The notes under the pieces are model-generated. The model was not told the origin of the DNA, did no database searches, and saw only the letters and a list, made by a program, of their open reading frames with translations. Below are positions 22,357 to 34,900 of a DNA stretch of 61,958 nucleotides, one piece after another. Each line of letters begins with the position of its first letter. Within the stretch, counting starts at the first letter, position 1. The DNA is taken from positions 1 through 61,958 of the forward strand of contig MVAQ01000119.1 of assembly GCA_014825775.1 (NCBI GenBank), read 5' to 3'. The DNA is from Krasilnikovozyma curviuscula (Eukaryota; Basidiomycota; Tremellomycetes; Cystofilobasidiales; Mrakiaceae). Both the position numbers and the translations under genes were made by a program.

Positions 22357-24469
22357 ATGACTGCTACGACTTACTCTTCAGCCCAAATCATGGGAATGGA
22401 GCACGAAGTGAGTTTGGGAGAGATTTCAGAGGTTGAAACTCCAGCCAGCTGATCTCGTGTTCTTTGCCCCAACAAACTAGTACTCTGCTCACAATTACCA
22501 CCCTCTCCCAATCTGCTTTGACAGAGCATTGGGTGCCAAAGTATGGGACCCAGAAGGAAAGGAATACATCGATATGCTGAGTGCCTACTCGTGAGCGTTT
22601 TTCTTTCCCCAGATTTCTATTCTTTTCCATTTTCCCGAAACTCACGCCCGCTGCTTTTGCTTGCATATGGTATTGTTATGATTTTTAGAGCTGTCAACCA
22701 AGGCCATTGTCATCCTAAGATTGTCGGCGCTTTGGTTGAGCAAGCTCAAAAGTTAACGCTTTCATCTAGAGCTTTCTATAACTCCTCGCTTGGTCCGTTC
22801 TCAAAGAAGATTACTGAGCTGCTGGGATTCGATGTAAGTCTTGCTTGTTATATTCTCCATTCGATGATCGCCTTCACCCAATCCTGCTTTTTATTGGCGA
22901 CCCTGGTGGCTAACCTAAAAAACGGTCTTTTCTATGTGGATAGATGGTACTCCCAATGAACACCGGTGCTGAAGCTGTTGAGACTGCTCTGAAACTGGCT
23001 AGGAAGTGGGGATACGAAAAGAAAAAGATTCCAGATGGAAAGGCCATCATCCTGTGTGCTGAAGGTGTGTTCGATCCGCATCATGCTAAACGCGCTTGCA
23101 ACTGCGAGCCACCGAAAACGTTGTGCTGCTGATAGTCTGACATTCTCATTCTCATTTTAAGGTAACTTCCACGGTCGAACATTTGGTGCGATCTCACTTT
23201 CTACCGATCCAGAGTCTAAAGATGGCTTTGGACCCTTCTTGGAGGGAATTGGTTCTATCTGCCCAAGCGGTTCTCAAATCAGATACAACAACGTTCAGGA
23301 TGTCGAAACTGCTTTCAAGACTCATCATGCAAACATTGCTGCTTTCATTATTGAGCCTATCCAGGGTGAAGCTGGGTGAGTTTGCACTGTTTGAGTGCTT
23401 GTTTACATTTCCTGCATGTCTCCCGTTTCGCTGACGAGAATCCTTGTTGAAACAGAATCTTCGTTCCTGATGATGGTTACCTTGCGAAAATCTCTGCTCT
23501 GTGTAAACAGTACAATATCCTCCTTATCTGCGACGAGGTTCAGACCGGCTTTGCGAGAACTGGTAAAATGTCAGTAGCGCGTGTCACGGTCTCAACAAAG
23601 TTTATAATACTGAGGCTTATATTGATCCATAGGCTGTGCTGTGAGTGGGATAATGTCAAGCCAGATATTGTCTGTCTAGGAAAAGCTCTCAGTGGTGGTG
23701 GTAAGTCAACAGTGATCTTCACGAGAAGAGAATTTTCTAACTCGTCGACCTCCTCTCTTTACAGTCTACCCTGTATCCTGTATTATGTCCAGCAAAGAAA
23801 TTATGCTCTGTATCAAGCCTGGAGTGAGTGCCTGCCTTTCACTTTCAAATTTCCCCGTCCGCTAAGTACCCATCGCAATTCTGTGTGAAAACAGGAACAC
23901 GGTTCTACATATGGTGGCAACCCACTGGCCTGTGCCGTCGCAACAGCTGCTCTCGACGTTCTAGTTGAGGAAAAACTCGTTGACAAGGCCCAAGCTCTCG
24001 GTGAAATCTTCAGAGAAGGAGTTAGGGCAATCAAGTCTCCTCTGGTCAAGGAAGTCAGAGGACGTGGTTTGCTGAACGCCGTTGTATTTGAGGAAAATGC
24101 CAGTACAAAGGGTAGAACAGCTTGGCAATTGTGTTTGCTTTTGAAAAGTAAAGGATTGGTGAGTCACGTCGATGTTTCGACGATTCTTTTGGCTGTTTCT
24201 TGTCGCTGAAAATCGAACATCGTTCCAGCTCGCGAAACCAACACACGTCAACATTATCCGATTTGCTCCTCCTCTCGTTATTGAAGAATCTGATTTGCGC
24301 AAGTCAATAGCAATTATCAAGGAGGCTTTGGAGGAGATTGACGTCGTGAGTAATGTGTTTCGATAGGTACATTCACCAATCTTGGTCACATCCACTGACT
24401 TCAATCATCTTTCTGAATTTATAGATTGATGTTGTTCCTGGTGAAGATGAAGATGCTGCTTCGCACTAA
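22357..24469 (+). CDS. CAR2: Ornithine aminotransferase
   Basis: Eleven exons (22357-22407, 22481-22590, 22689-22833, 22944-23064, 23162-23375, 23456-23569, 23633-23700, 23765-23823, 23895-24158, 24229-24345, 24425-24469) give 435 residues, the usual size. The enzyme moves the delta-amino group of ornithine to 2-oxoglutarate, giving glutamate semialdehyde, in arginine catabolism. Class III aminotransferase marks are present: [74 protein letters not shown], and the pyridoxal-phosphate lysine K269 in CLGKALSGG. There is no mitochondrial presequence, in line with the cytosolic fungal enzyme. An inverted repeat lies about 100 bp upstream. Confidence 0.96.
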
Positions 24470-25232
24470 AAATCAAAAGCTACATTTGTACATTAATGAA
24501 AACAATGCATACTGCCACCCATTGTTAAAATTGACTCAAGCTTTAGATAAACCACGAAAATCTCCTTCACCTTACTTGCTTTCCATCGTGACCCATGTAC
24601 TACCATGCGCAGATACTGCTGGTCTCTTGACATCTTCCGTCGTCTTCGCGGTTTACAGGCGAAGCATATTTATTTAGCCTCCAACTTCTATTCAATGCAC
24701 ATCCCCAACTCCCACTCATAGCCTCCAACGACTGCAATATAGATGATTGTCGATCTCCTCAAATGCGTCCCGATAGCATACGTTGGGTTGGTAGTGAGTA
24801 GCAAGGACTGCATGCCGTGGCGAAGAGCGTAGGCTGATCAATTTCTGAATGAATATTCGTATGATGCACAGTGCTGCCTGCTTCTAGCAATGATATACTT
24901 CAACGCTGAAGCTGTATGAGAAACTCACTTGGGCTCTTCAAAGATTGGAGTCTGACACTCTCTTGATGTCTTCCCAGCACAACGGCGGCGAATTAATGAA
25001 GTAGCTGCATTGCATGCCACTGAAAGGTTTTCTCGTAGGATGTAGTACTATAGCTGCTATGGGAATGATGATTTGACTGAGCTTAGGACGAAGATACACC
25101 CCATCGGCAAGAGAATTTCATCTGGAGACCCTGTGCGCGCGTTTCGAGGATCTTCCTGTAACCAAACTTTTCTTCAAATTCGTTAAATCTTTTGAATCGA
25201 CATCACTACTCGATCTCTGAAGAGCTGACATC
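24470..25232. other. Intergenic region with signs of a minus-strand transcript
   Basis: CAR2's 3' end occupies the left side. On the minus strand I see a strong donor (AAGTGAGTTT, near 24925), possible acceptors near 24855 and 24841, and a short ORF (24813-24688). This could be a small spliced gene or a non-coding RNA, but I could not join it to a convincing upstream coding exon. Confidence 0.35.
24688..24813 (-). CDS. Possible small ORF (41 residues)
   Basis: An ATG-initiated frame on the minus strand encodes 41 residues with a hydrophobic middle (STIIYIAVVGGYEW). The same frame is open further upstream to a CAG acceptor at 24841, so it may be the last exon of a longer small gene. No homolog is recognised and the upstream exon is not resolved. 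It could equally be an open frame by chance in a non-coding transcript. Confidence 0.2.
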   Translation of the reverse strand: MQSLLLTTNPTYAIGTHLRRSTIIYIAVVGGYEWELGMCIE

Positions 25233-26576
25233 ATGTCTCTGCGGCAAGCCTATATAGGGTCGACCTGCAAAGCAATGAAGTCTAGCGTGAGTCTCATCTG
25301 TAGTCCAATGCCCCTGTTCACTCCCTGCGTGTAATAAATACTGACACAGTGTTCAATTACCCTCTTGAATATATATATATACGTATGTCCAGCTGATATC
25401 AAGGCAGTATCCCTACGCTGGGCTTCGACAAAGAGCTGCCTCTTCCTCAGCTTCCCCACCTCTTCCACCGCAAGACTCATTCCACCAGCCATCAATAGAG
25501 CCGGAAGGGCAATCAACATCCAATGAGGCTCTACGTAATACCAAATCTATTCCATCACAAAGAGATAGATTGATTGAACTAGGACAGCCCGAGCAGCCTT
25601 CGTCTGTCCTTGCAAAACTGCTCTCAAGTAACACACCTTCCAGCCCACAGGTGCGGCAAGGGTGGCAGCCTAGCGATTCAACCAGCCGACCTGGCCAAGA
25701 AGAAGCAAACCCATCACCAGAGTTTCTCAAGGCGATATCCCATTCCCTAGCACGAACCAAGCTTGAAAAAATCCGACCCGTCAAGCAGTCACCACTAGAT
25801 CCTCGAGAAGCTTATCTACCCTTGGATGAAGAAGAACTCAACAACTCTTTGTTTTTCCCTTCGAAGTTCCCAAGGAGGAATTGGTCTTTGATTCCGGCAC
25901 TGGAGGATACAAGCCGATTTGGGAGGAAATGGTGGCATCATAAGAAGTACGCTATTCCGGCATTCTGGACTTGGGTAAGTTACCAGTTCTATCCTATATT
26001 CTTTCATGATCTCCATACCGACTTCTGTTTTGCTGCTTAATTCGTCGCCCTTCAGGCTCTATTTCCCTTGGTTTCGTGTGGTGGGTTGATAATATACTCA
26101 TATTACCACCCTCACGGATATGTCACGTTTGGAAGAGGCGGTGACATTCCTCATAGAGAGATGTATGGTAAGCAGACTTTCCGTACAAAGATCATGCTCA
26201 TGCTTCCAACGCGAGGTGTAGCGGCTGATTTGCGTTGGCGCCTTTGAACAGGTGAAGGCGGTGTGATTGTGGGTCCGTTTGAACCCCCAGTGATGGTCTC
26301 CGAAGATGGAAACGAAGTATGGCTGAGAAGCACACCTGAAGAATGGGTCAATCAGATGATCAGAGACCGAGAGTTCCGCAATGAGTTGTCGAGGTGGGTC
26401 AGACTGTTGTGCTATCTGGTTGGAGCCTTATAGACGATCACATTACTGACTTACCTTTTCCAAGGCTACACGAGTCGGACGCAGTCTTGTTAGAGTCTTA
26501 CTATGCTGCGACGGAGGCGGCGCTAGTGAAGCGTCAAGAGGAGGAGAGGAAGAAAGTGGGATGGAGTATCTTCTAG
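25233..26576 (+). CDS. Predicted mitochondrial single-pass membrane protein
   Basis: Five exons (25233-25286, 25393-25974, 26056-26167, 26252-26393, 26465-26576) give 333 residues. I do not recognise the family. The first 45 residues are rich in Arg, Ser and Ala with no acidic residue (MSLRQAY, ISRQYPY, LRQRAASS), as in a mitochondrial presequence. A disordered, Pro/Ser/Gln-rich region follows. One membrane helix (ALFPLVSCGGLIIYSYY) lies near residue 213-229, preceded by a basic aromatic stretch (GRKWWHHKKYAIPAFWTW). The C-terminal 95 residues are charged and probably folded (GEGGVIVGPFEPP, PEEWVNQMIRDREF). A short AT-repeat sits in intron 1. Inner membrane location is inferred from the presequence and the single anchor. 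Confidence 0.6.
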
Positions 26577-26766
26577 ACACGCTGCGCTTTCGTCGAGAAC
26601 ATAATGGTGAATATGGTGAATATGATAGAATGAAGATTAAATATTCACCAAGACAAGCTGGTTCAAAATAGATTACGTACAAATACTAGTGGAATGTTCA
26701 ATGTGGGAAATACGCAAAAAGGTTGAGAAAGGGATACAGGTTAATGATTGTGTATTACAAAGGTGT

Positions 26767-29628
26767 CTAAATTCTCAAGTCTAGAAAATAAATAAACGGA
26801 AATGCTGTCAGTGAAACGTGCAAAGATGGGAGACGAAAGCAAGACTCAAACTCACGTCTCTCGTCCTCTGGCTTTAACTTTAACGACCACTGCGCTTCCT
26901 CTGTATCACTCTCCTCGTCATCTCTGTAGCTCAAAGCATCGTCGGCATCACTCCATGCACCACCATCAAAGCTCCTCGAGCTGCCTTTCTTCCTCAAGAC
27001 GGGTTCAGACTGGAGGAAGTTCAGCCCTTTGGTGTTGTGACCTCCTTCAACGACAGTCGCGAACCGCTTGGTCTGCTTGTTGAAAGCCGATGGGCTATCT
27101 GGCATGGTCGTATGGGTGATTGAGTCGTCCGAGTCACGATCAGAGTAGAACGATGCGGTCGACCCTGACTTTGGTCGCACCGTGGACATCTGGGGATGGC
27201 CCTTGTCGTGATGAGGAGTCGTAGGGCGGGAGGATGGGCCATTCGAGAGTCGTGGGATCCTAGAGCCCTGTGGGGTTCTTGGAGTTGAGTAGTTTTGCTG
27301 ATCTGAGGTTCTTGGGGTAGCGTTTGGATCACGATCTAACGTGGCAGAGAATCTCGAGGTGCTTGTGCGATAGGTGGAAGTGGTGGATGCGACGGAGGAA
27401 CGACCGTTCTGATTGCTGTGGCTAGTGGCTGGGTTACTTCTGATTTGAGAGATGGAAGAAGAAGGCATCCTCTTTCCCATTGGACCACCTGTGATGAAAG
27501 CATTCAAAGCTTCTTCACTCGACCCAAAGCTCATGCTGTCGTGCAGCTCTTTCTCCCCCCTCATGATCTTGGAATACATTTTGGCTTCAGTCATTGTGGT
27601 TGAAGCCTTTGGTTGAGATCCATTGAGAGATGGAGCAATGACACCGCGAGATTTCAAAGCCTCTTTGAGCCTCAACACCAACCTCCTCTCATACTCCAGT
27701 TGATGGTCTTTCTCCAATAGCTTGGACTCCAATTCGGCGACTCTGGTTCGTGAGACGGCAAGCGCAGAGAGCAGGACATCTTTCTCAAGTGTAAACTTCT
27801 CCTTGAGATATTTGGCGTCGGCGCTGGAGTGGTGCATGTCAGAGGAGGATCGAGAGTGAGATGAGGTGGATGAAGAGAAGCTGCTTTGATGACCCGAGAA
27901 GAGTGGTGACGATCTCCGGGAAGCCAACGAGGAAGAATCTTCACCAGAGTCGAAACGCTCAGAACTCATGGAATCAGATCGTTTGGCGGCAGCAGCAGCT
28001 GCAGCTCGAGACATCATCTGTTGTTCTTCGGGATTCTCTTGAACAGCCTGCGGTCGTTGCGGCTGGACAGATAGTGCTGGTCGAGGAACAGAGCTGCTGG
28101 AAGGAGTCTGACGAAGAGAACTGCGAACAGGGCGAGATGGTGCTGGAACGGCGGCGGAGATAGGGGAAGTCCCCAACTCGTCTGCGATGGATTGTGGTTT
28201 GATAGCGATGGAATTTGTATTGGTAGGTTGAGGAGTGACATCTGAAGAGGATGGGGGTCAGGGCACATGACAATAGACACTACGTAGTCAGCAATAACTT
28301 ACCTTTTGATTGATTGAGGACCATTACGTTTGGCTTGGCCTCCTCGACCTTCTGGATCATGTCGACTGTGATAACCTTGTAAGGAGCAGGTAAAGCATCG
28401 TGTTTCCAAGGCATGGTGAAAGATGGCTTTTTCTCCTCTTCCTTTGGAGTCTTTGGGCGGTTGAGAAGAACGCTAGCCCAGCTCGTGCCAGAGACACTCT
28501 CTCTCTTCGCAGCGTGTTGATGGACGATGGGCGAAGGTGAATAGATGCCTGTAGCAGAGGCAGTGCGACCCATACCTGCAGAGCTGTTACTTCGACCCAT
28601 AACGCTGGCAACGGTGCCGAAGACACTGCTCGTGCTGGAGCTGCGACCCATGGCAGCCGCAGTTGGGTTGGCTGGCGCTGGTGGAACAGGCGCAACCACC
28701 TTAGGTTGTAGTACAGGGACAGGTGGTACAGGTTGGTGATTGCTATGGATGCTGCCGACAGACTTGTTTGATGCACCGGAGATGGAGAATCTCGACCGGA
28801 AGGTACGGATTGATGGCAGAGTCGGCGTTGTCGTTGGAAGCGAGAGCGATGGAGCCGTTGTAGAAGCAACGGCTTTGGCAGCAGCAGCAGCAGTTGACTT
28901 GGTGGTGATTGTCAGAGGAGCACCAGCTGGCTTGGGCATGTAGTGGTGGATGTTAAGCTGGGATGGTACTGGAGGTGGTGGCTTCGCAGTGGAAACGAGT
29001 GTGTGTGCTGTTGATGGGAGATCAGGCGCTGAAGCGTTCGTGAGAGCAGCAGGGGCGGAAGGTCTCCGAGCGAATCCCGTTTGAGTGGTCTGTACCGAAT
29101 ATTGAGAAGAGAGACTGGAAGAAGAGGCAGCTTTGGAGAGGGAACGGGTTGCTGTCGCTGGTGGAGTGTAGGTTGATGCTGGAAGGCTGGATTCTCCTGA
29201 TGCTTGGGAGAGAGAAGCACGCAAGTACGGAGTTGGATACGACTGCTTCCTTTCTCTTCCAGGGGAGAAATCCTGTTCACCAGAGAAAATGTTGGTTGAG
29301 CACAGACCCGGTGGAGAGGAAGAGCGAGCTCAAGAACAAGAAAAACGGAACGTGTGAAACTCACAGTATCGTCTGCTCCTTCCTCTGAATCAATCTGAGA
29401 CTTCTGGTCTTCAACTGGAATGAAGCTCTGTGGGTTTGGAGAAACGCCGACTTCTGTGAGCTTGAGAGCTGTCTCGAGCCAGGACTGAGGTCTCCCCAGG
29501 TCCAACTCGGGTAGGGCGTCCTTCAGAGTCGATACTTGAGCCAGAATGGGACGATCTGCTGCTGACGATGCTGAAGGTGCCTGTGCTGTCCTCTGGTGCT
29601 GCTGGCTGTGAGATCTAAAGGGCGACAT
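26767..29628 (-). CDS. Ser/Pro-rich coiled-coil protein with an SxIP motif
   Basis: Four exons on the minus strand (29628-29365, 29272-28303, 28241-26856, 26780-26767) give 877 residues. Most of the chain is low complexity (Ser, Pro, Thr, Ala). A coiled coil spans about 555-611 (KYLKEKFTLEKDVLL to EALKSRG). GSRIPRLSNG at about 737-746 is a good SxIP motif in a basic Ser/Pro context, the signature used by microtubule plus-end proteins to bind EB1. I therefore suggest a microtubule-tip or cell-polarity protein, but no named ortholog is recognised. The last exon has only 14 nt (the codons LRI and stop); its 75-nt intron is a multiple of three without a stop, so retention gives an alternative tail with the same end. 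Confidence 0.65.
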
Positions 29629-30143
29629 CGTTCGCCTGAGGTCTTGGGATGTGGTTGGGAGGAAAAGAGAGGACTCACAAACTTTATGGTGATCCTCCCC
29701 TGCTTGTAAGAACGAGAAAGGAAAACATGGGTGCTCACTCGAAGCCGGTCATAGTAGCGGAAGCTCTGCTCAAGCTGTTGCGGCTCGACAACTTTTGTCT
29801 CGGAAACGTTTCGCCACAAATAGTCAATCACATTTTCGCACCCAAAATTTCGTTTTTCCTCCTCCTGAAGCTTCAGGTTTTGCAGTTGGTGCTGGCTGAA
29901 TTGCCGTGAATGGACATAATGCAATGAATACAGCGTTAAAGGGCAGGAAAAACGGGACGTCGAGTCGAAGTTTTTTGGGGGACGACCTTCCGCGACAAAA
30001 GCGGGGTTGCATCCGCGAACTCAAAACAAGAGCGAATGGCTTCCTCGTTACTCCTTTCTATGCCACGCCGTCACATCCACGCATCAAGAACGAAATTCAA
30101 TTCAATTTGACCAGTTACAGAAGATGATTGATTTTGTGAAACG
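29629..30143. other. Intergenic spacer
   Basis: Promoter and leader of the SxIP gene (right side of its start) and 3' end of the IMPACT gene; both are read leftward. The minus strand next to 29629 carries a CT-rich leader. No gene is supported. Confidence 0.5.
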
Positions 30144-31404
30144 TCACTCCTCTGAGTGTTCTGTACCGGCAGCAGCTGAAGCAACCTTCTTCTCGATCAT
30201 CTCAATTGTCTTTGAACGAGCCACAATGAGCCTCTTTGCTTTCTCAACATCTAGTTTGTCAAAGTCATAAGCAACCTTCTTGACCTCCTTAGGCGCGTTT
30301 GCTTCAGAGAAATGTTCGTCGTCGTTTATTTCGGACGGAGGTGGTGGTGGAGTTAGTTCAGCGAGCGTCGCGCGAAGTGAGTTGATTTTCCAGTCACGAG
30401 CTTTGAGTTCTTGAACATAGGGCAAGAGATCTGTTTTGCGACAATGTGCCTTGATGGCTATTTTGGCTGTCGTTGGATGAAAAGGAGAGGTTAGCGCCGA
30501 CGATGGCGCGCGATGAGACATGAGAAATGACGGACCTGTATTCTCGATATGCTGGAATCTGATAGGTCCTAGAAGTGTACCACCGAACCATCTACGGGAT
30601 TCAAGATCGTAGAAAGCGCGTTAATCGAAGGTTTCGTTTCGATGAATGACGTTTAGAAACGAACCTGCAGCAGACTGGTTCATCGTCGAACGGAGCGACG
30701 TCAGTATTCAACAAATCACAGAATAACATGAGAATCCGTTCTCACCTAGTAGAACATCCGTAGCTCCAGCGTCTTTTAGTATCTTCATGAGTCGATCTGA
30801 TCCCCATTTCTCGCCTACACAAGTCCCAACCATATTTAGCTCAAAATCACCACTCAAAACAAAAGTGCCTATCACAACCGCTCACCGTCATCTTCCTGAC
30901 CTTCTACCACCTCAAAATCGTCTGGATCAGCTCCGCTCTTTCTATCTTTGAGCTTGATGAACCTCCAGGCGTACATTCGATGCTGTGGGTCTAGTTTCTG
31001 CTTGAGGACGACAGAAGGCAAAGATGGGTGTTTTGGTGGATGGAAATGAGTATTTAAGAGAGTTCTTATATGCAGATTTGATGAAGAGGTGATCGGAACT
31101 GCCGTGGAACTTTTGGGTGGGCAGCATAACTCCGTCAGAGTCTTACGCCCTCATTGCAAATTCTTCGAACTCACATAAAGATAGAGTCTTCTGCTAATAC
31201 AGCGTCACTCCAGCAGACGAGATTCTCCTCCTCCTCGCCCTGTCGCTGACCCTGTTTCGAGGAGGCGCTGCCTTCCAGCGACAGGAATGAGTCCAGAACT
31301 GACTGGCTTGATGGTGGGATGGGGGCCTGCCTGGGTCTCTTTGTAGGCTGTGTTGATGGCCCCGCAACAGCATTGTCTGGTGAAGCAGCTCGTTTGCTGC
31401 TCAT
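30144..31404 (-). CDS. IMPACT/UPF0029 domain protein
   Basis: Six exons on the minus strand (31404-31175, 31064-30886, 30814-30746, 30674-30665, 30591-30536, 30466-30144) give 288 residues. Splicing restores the family core: HRMYAWRF, EDDGEKWGSDRLMKIL, DVLLVCCRWFGGTLLGPIRF and HIENTAKIAI. The N-terminal 75 residues are disordered and basic (KRPRQAPIP) and lack the RWD domain of true Yih1/IMPACT, so a role in blocking Gcn2 should not be assumed. The fourth exon is 10 nt and supplies the VCCR residues just before the WFGG motif. The tail after the domain is charged (KKVAYDFDKLDVEKAK). Intron 1 (31174-31065) has the least certain acceptor. Confidence 0.85.
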
Positions 31405-31926
31405 GGCTTTCACTTTGGATCTCGCTTGTGTTGGCGGTTTGCAGGAGCACTACGCAGACGCTGTGCCTCTGACAGCATCATCAGCCTGCTTTCCTAGTAC
31501 AAGAAGTCAAGATTCTCTTTCCATAAGCTGATAGAAATCTTTCCTGTTTGCTGAAAATTTGAGTCAGCAACGCGATACGTACACCTTTGCTGCTGTTCGG
31601 TCAAAGGGAGAAATCCCACGCAGCCGGCACCCGCCAACTTTTTTCGAGCCTGGCAGCCAACGACAATCATCTTGAGCTTGGGAAAAACGCGTAAATTCTC
31701 AAAGCAGGAGCCTATCTGGCAGCTGGGGGTTACCTTGGATTAGCGGTACAGCAACCATCGACTCCAGTCCAGCAGCTCGTTTCACCTGCGTCCTTGGTTC
31801 CGCCGAGGGGCGTCGTACAGTACAGGCAGCTCTCCTATCCTATTTCCTCACCTGGGACAACTGTCAAAAACCAACACGTCTTTCTCACTTTGAAGTCCTT
31901 TGACTCACCATTCGTCTCAGATCGCC
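31405..31926. promoter_or_regulatory. Divergent promoter region of IMPACT gene and P4 ATPase
   Basis: Both genes start from this 522-bp gap. No TATA box stands out. A CAGC-rich stretch (31690-31780) and a leader with TTTCTCAC/CCTCACCTG words precede the ATPase start. Confidence 0.4.
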
Positions 31927-34900
31927 ATGTTCAGTCCAAAGAAACGAGGTCAACTGAGCCAGGACCAGAAGCAGGAACAGCCGCGACATGACCCGTTCGC
32001 GATGTCTCCCGAAGGGGACATGGACGATTCTATCGATCCAGAGCTCAGACTGGTAAGCTTGCTCTCATTGGCATTTATCGATTTACGCGCGTAACTGACC
32101 AGATGTCGTCTCGTCTCGTCTCTTGCAGCGGACGGTGCGCACAGCAGGTTCGTTTCGTTTACTCAGCCAAGAAACTGCATTGACCTTGTTCATACGAGAG
32201 CCAAGCTAACGCTCTATTGTTACCTTTTTCTTCATGGCTTCTGAAATGTGGAAATTCTAGCTTCGACAATCGAACTAGCGACTGCGAACGAAGAACGACA
32301 GCACCGTCGGAGGAAATTTCTGTCCATCAGCAGAGGTGGCAGGAATACGAAGCGGAAAGATCAGCGAAAGTCCTCCAAGTCGACGACTTCGTTAACGGGT
32401 GTAGCAGAACTCTCTGAAACCAATGACTCTACTGTCGAGTTTGGTATTCATGGGTCGGCGAAGGAAAAGAAGGAGGACGAGGCTGAGATAAAAGGCGGGA
32501 AGAGGAGGACGGTCTACGTAAATTGGGTGAGTAACATCTCGCTACGTGGTTTCGTTCTCACCATCAAGTATTGTATTTTTGACTTTCTTGTCGTGCATTG
32601 CAGCCATTACCTCCCGATCAGATGTACAAGGGCGACCCCGTAGTAACCTACGTTCGAAACAAAGTCCGCACCTCAAAATACACCATCTTGACCTTCTTAC
32701 CAAAGAACTTGCTGGAACAGTTCAGGAGGTAAGTGTATGCCGACACGTTTTTAGACGTCTTGGTTTATTGGTTCATGTGGTTCCTCATTGAACTCACGCA
32801 TGTTTTTCCCCGACTGCTTTCCTGTTTGTAGGGTGGCAAACATGTACTTCTTACTGCTGGTTATCCTTCAAGGTAACATCTCATCATTGTCTCTTCCTCA
32901 AATTGGACATGAGACGGTTTCTGACTTCTTTTGTTCTGAATCAACAACAGTCTTCTCCATCTTCGGTGCCACCACCCCTCAGATTGCAATGTTGCCCCTG
33001 GTAGCGATTCTGTGTATCACGGGAATCAAAGACGGCATAGAAGATTACCGACGAGCGATGTTGGACGAAGAAGTCAACAACTCGGCAGCGACCAAGCTCG
33101 GATCCTGGAGGAACGTCAACCAGCCTGATGACCCCCGAACGACGTTCGAGAAGATCATTGGCGTCAAGAACCCGCATGAAAAGATTTCGAAAGGTGTCAA
33201 GAAGCTGCGAGAGAAAGAGGCGAAGGAAGGGAAAGAGATTGTCATGATGAAGATGGACAGGGATGAGAACGCCGTTGAGGCGCTGGACGAGTCCTTTTCC
33301 TCCGCAAGCGGAGACGCTCGACGGGACTACCATCTTGACGATGTTGTATCTGTAAACGGGTCCGAAGCTGAACTCTACCCAGGCCCAATAGGTTCAGATC
33401 ATCCCGACTTCCGATATCTCAACAACAATCGCACCCATCATTCCAACCATTCATTAGACTCTAGCATCATGGGCGGTGGACCAGCGACGAGAACAACGTC
33501 GAGGAGGTCGGCAGGTGTTGTCAATTGGGATAAGCAGACGGCTGGAACAGCGAAATGGGAACGAACTTTATGGTCAGTACCATCTCATGCTGCTCAGCCT
33601 CTATTGAAGCCATTTTGCTGACATTCTCAACAATGGATGCCGACAGGAAAAAACTTGAAGTCGGAGACGTTGTCCTTCTTCGAGAAAACGAACAGATCCC
33701 GGCGGATGTAATTGTCCTCTCGACCTCGGACCCCGACGGCGTGTGCTACGTCGAAACAAAAAATCTTGATGGAGAAACGAACCTCAAAGTCCGGAAAGCG
33801 CTCAAATCTACCTCCTCCATCAACCAAGAAGAAGACATTGAACACGCTCGTTTCATGGTGGATTCGGAACCACCCCACGCCAACCTGTACACGTACACTG
33901 GCTTGCTCAAGTATCAGTCGTCGAATTTGTCCGATGATGCTAATGAGCTGTGGAAGGAGAAGCTGGAGCCAATCAGTATCAACGAGCTGCTTCTCAGGGG
34001 ATGTACGTTGAGGAATAGTAAATGGGTCATAGGGCTGGTGTTGTTCACTGGCGCGGACACAAAAATTATGATGAATGGAGGAGAAACACCTGTGAGTCAA
34101 TCTATCCTTTGGTTGAACTTCCTTACGACTAGTACTGATGGACTGTTGTTGTGCCTTCTCTTAGTCGAAACGGAGTAAGATCGAGAAGGAAACCAATTTC
34201 AACGTCATTGTCAACTTTATCATCCTCATGGTTTGTTGTGCCACAGTCGCAGCTGTATATGGATGGGAAGAAACAGTCACAGGTAGAAGTGAGTCGTATT
34301 ACGAAGATGGGACGCGGCCCTCTTCGAGTAACGCTGTCAATGCGATTGTCATGTTTGTGTGAGTAACTTAAGCGACTACTTCCATGTTATTTTTTGTGAC
34401 TGACTATAGCATTTTGGCATTCTAGATCTGGGCTTATTGTCTTCCAGAATATTGTACCAATTTCTCTGTACATCTCTATCGAATTGGTGAAGACGGTAAG
34501 TGATCTGCCTCCGCGTTTTCCCTGTTTCAGTTCTGGGACTAATGAGAGTCATGACTGCTTTCCCTTTCAGATTCAAGCGTTCTTCATCTTTCAAGATGTC
34601 GATATGTACTACGAGCCTTTGGATGTATCTTGTGTACCGAAGACTTGGGATATCTCTGATGACCTAGGTCAGATTGAGTACATCTTCTCTGACAAGACGG
34701 GAACATTAACACAGAGTAAGTAAACGTCGTTTTCCGCTTATCTACAGTACGCTCACTCACCAGTGATGATTTCTGCTAGACGTCATGGAGTTCAAAAAGT
34801 TCTCCGTCTCTGGTATCGCTTATGGTGATGGATTCACTGAAGCCATGTTGGGAGCAGCCAAACGAGAAGGCCGAGATGGTGGTATGGATATGGAGGAACA

